Assembly (NCBI GenBank): GCA_001564035.1
Contig: LKMX01000043.1
Location: forward strand, 1-5,476
DNA from: Nanohaloarchaea archaeon PL-Br10_U2g27
GTDB taxonomy: Archaea > Nanohalarchaeota > Nanosalinia > Nanosalinales > Nanosalinaceae
DNA length: 5,476 nucleotides
Reading direction: 5' to 3'
The notes beneath the pieces are model-generated. The model was not told the DNA's origin and ran no database searches. It worked only from the letters and a program-made list of their open reading frames with translations. The position numbers and the translations under genes are program-made. This document shows, in pieces, positions 1 to 5,156 of the stretch (position 1 is the stretch's first letter; every line of letters begins with the position of its first letter).

Positions 1-241
1 AACAAGCCTAGAAAGTTCTGAGAAGTCACAGGACAACTCGGATAACTTATCTTCCTTAGCGGTTCCTGGATTCAATATAGTAATAACTTACATACCTGAA
101 TCTAGATCTGGGCGCTGGGATGTGAAAGCTACAGCAGTTCAAGAACCTTTCGCTCAAGAAGACGCAAAGAAAAAAGTTGATGAAATATCAAAACTGCTCG
201 AACAAAACGGGTTTGATGTAAGAGATGTCTCAGTCAATTAA
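1..241 (+). CDS. C-terminal end of an unrecognised protein (5' end outside window)
   Basis: An open frame enters from the left edge (first full codon at 2) and runs 79 codons to TAA at 239-241. I do not recognise the family. The visible part starts with a Ser/Asp/Asn-rich, linker-like stretch (SSEKSQDNSDNLSS). A short beta-prone segment follows (GFNIVITYIPE), then GRWDVKATAVQEPF, and then a charged probable helix (AQEDAKKKVDEISKLLEQNG) before a final DVRDVSVN. This could be a small alpha/beta domain behind a flexible linker. It ends 15 bp from the 3' end of the convergent tRNA gene. Coding is supported by the uninterrupted frame and plausible amino-acid make-up. No AGGCCT hexamer occurs in it, unlike most of the window. 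Function is unknown. Confidence 0.7.
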   Translation, partial: TSLESSEKSQDNSDNLSSLAVPGFNIVITYIPESRSGRWDVKATAVQEPFAQEDAKKKVDEISKLLEQNGFDVRDVSVN

Positions 242-248
242 TTATTAG

Positions 249-252
249 AAAA
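249..252 (-). terminator. Short T4 tract after tRNA-Gly
   Basis: On the minus strand a TTTT run starts 5 bases after the tRNA 3' end. Archaeal RNA polymerase can stop at short oligo-T tracts, so this may end the tRNA transcript. The tract is very short, so the call is tentative. Confidence 0.3.
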
Positions 253-256
253 GGTT

Positions 257-327
257 TGCGGCATCCGGGATTTGAACCCGGGTCTCCACGTTGGCAACGT
301 GATGTCGTGCCACTGGACCAATGCCGC
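257..327 (-). tRNA. tRNA-Gly, anticodon GCC
   Basis: The reverse complement folds as a complete 71-base cloverleaf. The 7-bp acceptor stem (GCGGCAT with ATGCCGC) pairs perfectly. The D arm carries GG in its loop (AGTGG). The anticodon stem has four Watson-Crick pairs plus one T-G pair around the loop TTGCCAA, which gives anticodon GCC and reads Gly GGC/GGU codons. The variable loop is 4 bases (AGAC), and the T arm is CCGGG / TTCAAAT / CCCGG. The discriminator base is A at 257. No CCA follows, so the 3' end must be added by tRNA nucleotidyltransferase. No intron is visible. It lies between the tail of an unrecognised + strand gene and the divergent reductase gene. Confidence 0.97.
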
Positions 328-359
328 CTTCCTTTATTTACATGATAGGCCTGAAGGAA

Positions 360-366
360 TTATAAA
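360..366 (-). promoter_or_regulatory. TATA box for tRNA-Gly
   Basis: On the minus strand TTTATAA lies about 36 bases before the tRNA 5' end, preceded by a purine-rich GGAAAAGGG that could serve as BRE. A start about 27 bases downstream would give a short 5' leader of roughly 9 bases, to be removed by RNase P. This is an archaeal-type promoter assignment by position and sequence only. Confidence 0.5.
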
Positions 367-422
367 CCCTTTTCCAATCGATGGAGTTACCCAGTTTAGA
401 TTTCGAACTTAAGCAACTTATT

Positions 423-432
423 TTTACTATAT
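423..432 (+). promoter_or_regulatory. TATA-like box for the reductase gene
   Basis: TTTACTATAT is the best TATA-like word before the ATG at 463, centred about 34 bases upstream. That is further out than the 27-30 seen for the other genes here, so it would give a leader of several bases. No Shine-Dalgarno sequence is seen before the ATG. Confidence 0.4.
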
Positions 433-462
433 CTTTTGAATATTCGGTTGCGATAGTTATCT

Positions 463-1383
463 ATGGTAAGGGAGTTAGTTGTTATTGGTGGAGCTTCTGC
501 GGCTCAGAGTACAGCAGTTTACGCTTCTAGAGCGGGTGTAGATGTTACTGTTGTGGCTGACGAGTATGGAGGCCAGATAAACAATACTGATGTCGTTGAG
601 AACTATCTTGGATTCAAATCGATTGAAGGCCCTGAACTTGCTGAGCGCTACGTCGAACATATGAGAGACTACGATGTCGAAGAAGTTTTAGGTCATAGAG
701 CTGTAGATATAAGGAGGCCTGACCATTTTGAAGTGGAGCTGGAGAACGGGGAAGTACTGGAGGCCTTATCTGTAGTTATTGCCACAGGAGGCAGTAGAAG
801 AAAGCTCGGTGCTGAAGGAGAGAAAGAATATGCGGGAAGGGGCGTAGGATACTGTGCAGTATGTGACGGACCGCTTTATCAGGGGGAAGAGGTTGCGGTT
901 GTAGGTGCTGGTTACGCTGCTACAGAGGCTGTGGATTATTTGACAGATATTGCTGAGAAAATATATGTGATTAACCGCAGCGAAGGGTTTTCTGGCGAAG
1001 AAATCACTATTGATAGAATTAAAGAGCACGATAAAGTTGAGCACTGGGAAAACTCAGAGATAGTAGAATTTTATGGAGACCAACTTTTGGAAGGAGCAGT
1101 GATCGATAAAAACGGTAAAGAAGTAACCTTAGAAGTCCCCGGCGTATTCATTGAGATAGGCACCAAACCCAACTCTGACTTGACAGGCCTTGTTGGAAAG
1201 ACTGAGAGCGGCAGAATAGAAGTTGACAGCCAGATGAGGACGGGTGTCAAAGGCCTCTACGCTGCCGGAGATGTCAACGATAAAGGAGTTCAACAGTTAG
1301 CGGTTTCAGTAGGTCAAGGATGTATTGCAGGCCTTAACGCTGCAGAGTACGTTAAAGAAGTAAGAGAGGGAAAAATAAGTTAG
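463..1383 (+). CDS. trxB: Thioredoxin-reductase-like FAD flavoprotein with CxxC
   Basis: At 306 residues this matches the low-molecular-weight thioredoxin reductase family, cytosolic enzymes that pass electrons through FAD and a Cys pair to thioredoxin-like proteins. Visible landmarks, in order: an N-terminal FAD Rossmann motif (VIGGASAAQS, 7-16); the ATG strand VIATGG (105-110); the redox-active pair CAVCDG with Cys131 and Cys134; a second dinucleotide motif VVGAGYAATEA (147-157); and the C-terminal FAD motif GLYAAGDV (264-271), followed by QQLAVSVGQG. Two things are unusual. The first glycine motif is GGASAA rather than GGGPAG. The site that normally holds HRRxxxR for the NADPH phosphate reads INRSEGFSGEE, so NADPH may not be the donor (NADH, ferredoxin or another donor is possible). 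The ATG at 463 gives the expected N-terminus directly before the FAD motif. The gene ends in a 4-bp convergent overlap with its neighbour. Family is clear; partner and donor are inferred. Confidence 0.93.
   Translation: MVRELVVIGGASAAQSTAVYASRAGVDVTVVADEYGGQINNTDVVENYLGFKSIEGPELAERYVEHMRDYDVEEVLGHRAVDIRRPDHFEVELENGEVLEALSVVIATGGSRRKLGAEGEKEYAGRGVGYCAVCDGPLYQGEEVAVVGAGYAATEAVDYLTDIAEKIYVINRSEGFSGEEITIDRIKEHDKVEHWENSEIVEFYGDQLLEGAVIDKNGKEVTLEVPGVFIEIGTKPNSDLTGLVGKTESGRIEVDSQMRTGVKGLYAAGDVNDKGVQQLAVSVGQGCIAGLNAAEYVKEVREGKIS
1371..1375 (-). terminator. T5 tract after the ART-like gene
   Basis: On the minus strand TTTTT follows 5 bases after the stop codon, inside the last codons of the convergent reductase gene. 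It is a plausible archaeal oligo-T stop signal, but short and without a hairpin. Confidence 0.3.
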
Positions 1384-1820
1384 TCCGAGGCCTGAGGAGC
1401 TACCTCAAATCTTTTTCCTCTGTATGATCCTATTGGTATGTCCAAGTGTTCTTCGCTCAGTAGGTCTGCTATTTCTAGAGTCAGGTCTCTGTTTCTTGAT
1501 GGTTTTTCTTCAACCATTATTCTTTCAACGTGGTCTATAGGCAGTTCATCTCGGACAAGTACTGAGTAGCACGAGTCTGGGTCTTCTATTACATTTAGGT
1601 CTTGACAGTCGAGTTCTAGGTAGCCGCCTCCCCAGCCATATACTTCAGCGCATTCTCGGTCTTTCGTAATCCATACTGCTTTTTCGTAGTCTAGGCCTAT
1701 CTCCGCTCTAAGTTCGGGAAACAGTTCATCGCTTTTTACAAGAGAGCCTTTGATTCTGCCTGTTTCAGCTATATCTCTTAGGCCTTCTACTCCTCTGCCG
1801 TGGTAGTAAATGTCTCGCAT
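1380..1820 (-). CDS. Small protein, possible ADP-ribosyltransferase-like fold
   Basis: A 146-residue protein from the ATG at 1820. A TTG at 1829 would add only three residues (MFF). The ATG is preferred because a TATA-like AAATAAA lies 27 bases before it. The N-terminus IYYHGRGVEGLRDIAETGRI (4-23) has the 'YHG...L..I...G.I' pattern seen in many ADP-ribosyltransferase and related 2'-phosphotransferase-like folds. Next come AVWITKDRECAEVYGWGG (48-65), which resembles the 'v-y-l-T-d...A..y' strand-helix, YLELDC (67-72), and a DELPIDHVERIMVEE segment (91-105) where a catalytic Glu often sits. His7, Tyr61 and Glu99 or Glu104 are candidate active-site residues. This match is from pattern memory only. 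It is also compatible with an uncharacterised single-domain protein. No partner antitoxin-like gene is beside it. It is convergent with the reductase (4-bp overlap) and divergent from the zinc-finger gene. Confidence 0.82.
   Translation of the reverse strand: MRDIYYHGRGVEGLRDIAETGRIKGSLVKSDELFPELRAEIGLDYEKAVWITKDRECAEVYGWGGGYLELDCQDLNVIEDPDSCYSVLVRDELPIDHVERIMVEEKPSRNRDLTLEIADLLSEEHLDIPIGSYRGKRFEVAPQASD
1412..1416 (+). terminator. T5 tract after the reductase gene
   Basis: TTTTT starts 29 bases after the reductase stop, within the convergent ART-like gene (antisense to its codons). It is a possible oligo-T stop for the reductase mRNA, which would then run about 30 bases antisense to the neighbour. 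Weak evidence. Confidence 0.25.
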
Positions 1821-1843
1821 AAAGAACAAGAAATAATCAAAAC

Positions 1844-1850
1844 TTTATTT
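1844..1850 (-). promoter_or_regulatory. TATA box for the ART-like gene
   Basis: Read on the minus strand this is AAATAAA within an AT-rich stretch, centred 27 bases before the ATG at 1820. That spacing puts the transcription start at the start codon, giving a leaderless mRNA, and it favours the ATG over the TTG at 1829. A second copy of the 10-base word AACTTTATTT (1841-1850) occurs at 1867-1876. Confidence 0.5.
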
Positions 1851-1889
1851 ATGTTTCAACAGTAACAACTTTATTTTTGGGTCTAGAGG

Positions 1890-1897
1890 TTATATTA
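1890..1897 (+). promoter_or_regulatory. TATA box for the zinc-finger gene
   Basis: TTATATTA is centred about 29-30 bases before the ATG at 1923, in the 102-bp divergent gap. The spacing implies a leaderless or nearly leaderless mRNA. No Shine-Dalgarno sequence is present. Confidence 0.5.
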
Positions 1898-1922
1898 AGA
1901 TTCTGCGCTGAATCTGATTTTT

Positions 1923-2162
1923 ATGACTCCTGAAACTAAAATGACTAAGTGCGTGTTCTGCGGCAAGAATGCTACAACGAAGAATTCTGCCCGCCAACCT
2001 GTCTGTAAAGAGCACAGAGAAAATGAGCCTAGAGACGTGGCCTGTCCAGAATGCGGTATGCCGATGAGGATTAGAGAAGGCCGTTACGGATATTTTTGGG
2101 GTTGTGAAGGTTATCCCCAGTGTCAGAAGACATACCAGATAGAGGCCTTGGTCGAAGATTAG
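1923..2162 (+). CDS. Small double zinc-finger protein with topoisomerase-type C4 finger
   Basis: A 79-residue protein with two putative zinc sites. The first is a C-x2-C...C-x2-H set: Cys10, Cys13, Cys28 and His31. The second is a four-cysteine finger: Cys41, Cys44, Cys61 and Cys67. The second follows the zf-C4 topoisomerase pattern closely (CPECGMPMRIREGRYGYFWG, then CEGYPQC). In bacterial and archaeal type IA topoisomerases such fingers sit at the C-terminus and bind single-stranded DNA; here the finger stands alone behind a different N-terminal ribbon. A role in nucleic-acid binding is inferred. Start: ATG 1923 fits the TATA spacing; a second ATG at 1941 would remove six residues but no ligand. 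An AGGCCT hexamer lies 11 bases before the stop codon. It is divergent from the ART-like gene and 46 bp upstream of the phosphodiesterase gene, which has its own TATA box. Confidence 0.9.
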   Translation: MTPETKMTKCVFCGKNATTKNSARQPVCKEHRENEPRDVACPECGMPMRIREGRYGYFWGCEGYPQCQKTYQIEALVED

Positions 2163-2174
2163 TTAAGCAGAGCG

Positions 2175-2184
2175 TTATTTATTT
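2175..2184 (+). promoter_or_regulatory. TATA box for the phosphodiesterase gene
   Basis: TTATTTATTT is centred about 29 bases before the ATG at 2209, in the 46-bp gap after the zinc-finger gene. This suggests the phosphodiesterase is transcribed separately rather than only by read-through. Confidence 0.45.
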
Positions 2185-2208
2185 TGGAAGGATAAAATTG
2201 TTAACTAG

Positions 2209-2856
2209 ATGGATTTTTTTGCTCACAGAGGAGGCTGTCCAGAAAACCAAAACAGTGTTTCGGCGGTTAAAAAGGCTGCGAAAAAATGCGGCAGAGTCGA
2301 AATAGATGTTAGGCAGTGTAAAACGGGAGAAATAGTTGTCATTCATGACGGAATAGTAGAGGTTAATGGACGTGCCCAGTCTGTTGATAACACAGCTTTT
2401 AATGATTTTCAAGAAAGCGCATCAAAAAGTGTTCCGAGATTAAAAGAGGTTCTAGATAACCTTCCTAAAAACACGATCCTAAACGTTGAACTCAAAGAAC
2501 AAGGTTTTGAATCTCAGCTACCAGAAATTTGCTCAAACTACCCAATACATGTAGTATACTCTTCTTTTCTAAAAAAGCCTTTAGAAGCTCTCCAAGACTA
2601 TGAAACAGCTTATATTTTTTTAACTGGATGGCATTCTAAAATGGAGAAGGCCTTGGAAATCAATTGTAATGCCTTACATCCGGCAAATTACATAACGACG
2701 AGTAAAAGAGTGTCTATGGCAAAAGAACAAGGTTTAGACATTAGGCCATGGACGGTAAATAACTACTCTGAAGCATCTAGATTGAAGGATGCTGGCGTTG
2801 ATGCTATAATTTCTGACAATTTGAATTTACTAAAGAAAATCAGCGATAGGCCTTAG
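2209..2856 (+). CDS. Glycerophosphodiester phosphodiesterase
   Basis: A 215-residue GDPD-family TIM-barrel hydrolase. These enzymes split glycerophosphodiesters (products of phospholipid breakdown) into an alcohol and glycerol phosphate. The family signature is complete: AHRGG with His6 and Arg7; PEN with Glu12; EIDV with Glu31 and Asp33 as metal ligands; VVIHD with His46 as the second catalytic His; NVELK with Glu94 and Lys96; and the late motif PWTVN (180-184), then GVDAIISDN (196-204). There is no signal peptide or membrane segment, so it should act in the cytoplasm. The length is near the small end for the family, but no core motif is missing. The archaeal membrane link is inference, because the natural substrate could be a different phosphodiester. 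GC is about 39% by hand count, against about 48% in the first half of the reductase gene. The last 17 bp overlap the end of the convergent phosphorylase gene. Confidence 0.93.
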   Translation: MDFFAHRGGCPENQNSVSAVKKAAKKCGRVEIDVRQCKTGEIVVIHDGIVEVNGRAQSVDNTAFNDFQESASKSVPRLKEVLDNLPKNTILNVELKEQGFESQLPEICSNYPIHVVYSSFLKKPLEALQDYETAYIFLTGWHSKMEKALEINCNALHPANYITTSKRVSMAKEQGLDIRPWTVNNYSEASRLKDAGVDAIISDNLNLLKKISDRP

Positions 2857-4414
2857 TTACATACTCCTTGATCATTCTTTCAGTGTTGAAGTAAGATGCG
2901 TTGAGAGCTATGCAGTGTTTCATTACGTTTATCCATTCTTCTCTGTCGTTATGATATATTGAAAGAATACGGTCTAGTTTCCGGTAAATGGATTTGGAGT
3001 CAACTCGGTCTTCATCCTCTCCTGTTACATAATTTTCGCCTATGCTCCATCCTGTCGCGTCCTCAATATGGCCTTCAAGCCACCAACCGTCAAGGGTTGA
3101 GAGCTGAGGGGTTCCGTTGTGTGCTGCCTTCATTCCCGAGGTTCCTGAGGCCTCCTTACCTCTAACAGGATTGTTCAACCAGAGATCACACCCAGAAACC
3201 ATTTTCAGCGCATCGTCCATGCTATAGTTTTCTACAAACTGCACATCAACATTTTCTAACAGTTCCGAATACTGCAGGATCTGCTGAATCAACTCTTTGC
3301 CGTGCGTGTCCTTAGGATGCGCTTTTGCACCGTAAACAAGGTTTAGGCCTTGATATTTTTTGCCGAGGCGTTCAAGTTCTTCCAAGTCCTTAAATATAAG
3401 TGTAGGCCTTTTGTAGGCTGTGCTCCGTCTTGCGAATCCGATCGTAAACGTGTTTACGTCTATGTCTTCATGAAGAATGTTGTTAAGGGACTTTTTTGCC
3501 CGGATATTTGATTCCCAGAGTTCTCTATCAGGTATTGTCAAGGCCTTGTGTAGTCTTTGAGAATCTTTTCTCCACAGAGGCAGGTGTTTATCGAAGAGGC
3601 TTTGGTAGGGTTGGGAAGTCCAAGTTTTTGAGTGGACTCCGTTTGTTACTGCATTGAAAGAGTGCTGAGGAAACATTTCCTCTGAAACTTCTTTATGCTT
3701 CTCGGAAACAGTGTTGTTGTAGTCTGAGTGCTTTAAGGCCAGTTTAGTCATGTTCAGACCATTTTCTAAATCCAAGTTTTCTGATTTTTCTCCTAAAACA
3801 GATTCAACTGTTTCCTTGTCGAAACTGTCGTGGCCAGCAGGTACGGGCGTGTGAGTAGTGAATATTTTCTTGCCCGATGCTTCTAAAGTCAGCAATGCGG
3901 AGTGGCCTTCGTTCATATGGAAAAAACCAGGATTCAATCCTAGCTCTTCGACCATTTTCGCACCGCCTATACCCAGCAAGGCTTCTTGGCTGAGCCTGAA
4001 TTCGTCATCGCCATCATACAACGACGATGTAAGCGCCTTACCATAATCAGAATTAGAATCTAATCCTGTGTCTAAAAAGTATACGTCGACTCCACCATCT
4101 TCTCCATCAATGGTGTATTTCCAGGCCTTTACATCGATTTCTTCCCCTCTAATATTTACAGTTGTCTTTACGCCAGTATCTTCTAAGAGATTGAAGTAAT
4201 CCCATTCCTGCGGTTCTTCTGTCTGCATACCGTTTTCTAGGACTTGCTTAAAGTATCCTTCGCGGTACATCAGCGTTACAGCAGAAAAATTTAGGCCTAA
4301 GTCTGCCGCAGATTTTAAAGTATCTCCTGCTAGTACGCCTAGGCCTCCGCTGTATGTTTTGATTTCCTGATTTATTCCGATCTCCATGGAGAAATAGGCT
4401 ACTGAGCGGTCCAT
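2840..4414 (-). CDS. glgP: Alpha-glucan (glycogen/maltodextrin) phosphorylase, short type
   Basis: A PLP-dependent GT35-family enzyme that splits alpha-1,4-glucan with phosphate to give glucose-1-phosphate. It is 524 residues from the ATG at 4414, like the short archaeal/thermophile forms and much shorter than the roughly 800-residue classical enzymes. Motifs from that start: VAYFSMEIG (5-13), SGGLGVLAGD (22-31), HMNEGHSA (166-173), TTHTPVPAGHD (186-196), GFARR plus YKRP (326-337, phosphate/PLP region), and EASGTSGMK (421-429), where Lys429 should carry PLP; LDGWWLEG and TGWSIG follow. A TTG at 4453 would add 13 residues. The ATG is preferred because family members begin close to VAYFSMEIG and a TATA-like element lies 27 bases before it. 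The gene is cytosolic and points to storage or uptake of alpha-glucans. It stands alone on the minus strand, convergent with the phosphodiesterase (17-bp overlap) and divergent from the 4521 gene. It contains seven or more AGGCCT hexamers. Confidence 0.95.
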   Translation of the reverse strand: MDRSVAYFSMEIGINQEIKTYSGGLGVLAGDTLKSAADLGLNFSAVTLMYREGYFKQVLENGMQTEEPQEWDYFNLLEDTGVKTTVNIRGEEIDVKAWKYTIDGEDGGVDVYFLDTGLDSNSDYGKALTSSLYDGDDEFRLSQEALLGIGGAKMVEELGLNPGFFHMNEGHSALLTLEASGKKIFTTHTPVPAGHDSFDKETVESVLGEKSENLDLENGLNMTKLALKHSDYNNTVSEKHKEVSEEMFPQHSFNAVTNGVHSKTWTSQPYQSLFDKHLPLWRKDSQRLHKALTIPDRELWESNIRAKKSLNNILHEDIDVNTFTIGFARRSTAYKRPTLIFKDLEELERLGKKYQGLNLVYGAKAHPKDTHGKELIQQILQYSELLENVDVQFVENYSMDDALKMVSGCDLWLNNPVRGKEASGTSGMKAAHNGTPQLSTLDGWWLEGHIEDATGWSIGENYVTGEDEDRVDSKSIYRKLDRILSIYHNDREEWINVMKHCIALNASYFNTERMIKEYVTKAYR

Positions 4415-4435
4415 GAAATATTTTTTGTCTGTGCC

Positions 4436-4446
4436 TAAATAAAAAG
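4436..4446 (-). promoter_or_regulatory. TATA-like box for the phosphorylase gene
   Basis: On the minus strand CTTTTTATTTA is centred 27 bases before the ATG at 4414, which supports that start and a leaderless mRNA. A competing option is CTTTAAAG at about 4475-4482, which is 25 bases before the TTG at 4453. The two choices cannot be separated without transcript 5'-end data. Confidence 0.4.
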
Positions 4447-4490
4447 TCTTCAAAAAACAGAGGATGTCGTTGTGACTTTAAAGTGGCAGA

Positions 4491-4498
4491 TATAAATA
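4491..4498 (+). promoter_or_regulatory. TATA box for the 4521 gene
   Basis: TATAAATA is a near-consensus archaeal TATA box centred 26-27 bases before the ATG at 4521, which gives a leaderless mRNA. It is the strongest promoter match in the window. Confidence 0.65.
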
Positions 4499-4520
4499 AT
4501 TTGATTTCTAAATTTAATTC

Positions 4521-5072
4521 ATGATAGAATCTATTGAAGAAGGTTTGAGATCTAAACCTGGTAGAAACCCTGAAAACCCTGAACAAGAATTCGGAGTTTC
4601 CAGATCGCTTGAAGAAACTTATGATGATCGAGGCCTGATTCACAGGACTTTAGAGTCGACACACGATGCTGTTACAAGTAGGACTGGGAAAACTCTGTCT
4701 TTTTTGACCGGTTCTGGAGCAGTACTGTCGTATAACGAAGGTTTTTCACTAATAGGCGATTCCGCCGTTGAACTATCCTATCAGCACCCTGAAGCGTCTG
4801 CTGTAGTTTTAGGTGTTTCTGGAGCATTACTTTACAATGCGGCCGACGAGATAGGTTTTCTTTCAAACGCGAGGCAGGCCTTAAACCCGGATCAGTTAAG
4901 GAATGCTGAAGGAGATTCGTATCTTGAGCTAGGTGATGAGTCGGTTGATTCTGATCTTGAAGGCCATGGAATTAAAGTCGATGTAGAAGCTGTAGAGGAT
5001 ATAGAAGTGGAGCCAGAACTGCATTCGGATGAGTATGTGGTGCTGCATGAAGGCCTAGATTACAGCGCCTAG
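4521..5072 (+). CDS. Unrecognised protein with Gly/Ala-rich hydrophobic core and acidic tail
   Basis: A 183-residue protein of no family I recognise. It has three parts. Residues 1-55 are polar and charged, with a Pro/Asn/Glu-rich stretch (PGRNPENPEQ). Residues 56-113 hold two moderately hydrophobic segments (about 57-79, LSFLTGSGAVLSYNEGFSLIG, and 92-113, ASAVVLGVSGALLYNA) that could be weak membrane helices or buried helices packed through small residues. Residues 114-183 are strongly acidic, with 19 Asp/Glu in the last 54 residues. The coding call rests on the consensus TATA box placed exactly for the ATG, the clear stop at 5070-5072 and the following T8 tract. AGGCCT hexamers lie at 5051 and across the stop codon at 5071. 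It is divergent from the phosphorylase, with 106 bp between them. Membrane association and regulation of a neighbour are both open. Confidence 0.85.
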   Translation: MIESIEEGLRSKPGRNPENPEQEFGVSRSLEETYDDRGLIHRTLESTHDAVTSRTGKTLSFLTGSGAVLSYNEGFSLIGDSAVELSYQHPEASAVVLGVSGALLYNAADEIGFLSNARQALNPDQLRNAEGDSYLELGDESVDSDLEGHGIKVDVEAVEDIEVEPELHSDEYVVLHEGLDYSA

Positions 5073-5080
5073 GCCTAACC

Positions 5081-5088
5081 TTTTTTTT
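5081..5088 (+). terminator. T8 terminator after the 4521 gene
   Basis: Eight consecutive T bases start 9 bases after the stop codon, with a further T5 at 5098-5102. This fits archaeal hairpin-independent oligo-T termination. It is directly preceded by the AGGCCT copy that overlaps the stop codon. Confidence 0.65.
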
Positions 5089-5125
5089 GGCTTAAGATTT
5101 TTGTTAGCTACTAAAGGCCTTGTTG

Positions 5126-5133
5126 TATTTAAT
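5126..5133 (+). promoter_or_regulatory. TATA box for the HD-domain gene
   Basis: TATTTAAT is centred about 27-28 bases before the ATG at 5157, again giving a leaderless mRNA and an independent promoter downstream of the T8 terminator. Confidence 0.55.
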
Positions 5134-5156
5134 TCTAGTTCTACCTGATTTTAGTT

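Noticed and set aside
475..1044. Two antisense open frames (475-660 and 766-1044) within the reductase gene
   Set aside because: They lie wholly opposite conserved FAD and CxxC codons and look like shadows of that gene.
1841..1876. Direct repeat of AACTTTATTT at 1841-1850 and 1867-1876
   Set aside because: Both copies are AT-rich promoter-like sequence in a divergent gap. Ten bases of such composition can recur by chance, and no operator symmetry is seen.
2120..2305. 61-codon plus-strand frame bridging the zinc-finger and phosphodiesterase genes
   Set aside because: It overlaps the conserved ends of both genes in another frame, has no promoter of its own and shows no recognisable motif.
2959..4046. 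Two plus-strand open frames (2959-3165 and 3858-4046) opposite the phosphorylase
   Set aside because: They mirror conserved phosphorylase motifs on the other strand; there is no promoter or plausible protein character.
4248..4643. 131-codon minus-strand frame across the phosphorylase start and into the 4521 gene
   Set aside because: It overlaps the conserved N-terminal codons of the phosphorylase and, antisense, the 4521 gene, and it runs through both promoters. Its product looks like out-of-frame translation (Phe/Arg-rich, no motif).
4672..4866. 64-codon minus-strand frame inside the 4521 gene
   Set aside because: No TATA box at its start and low-complexity basic content. The plus-strand frame has both promoter and terminator.
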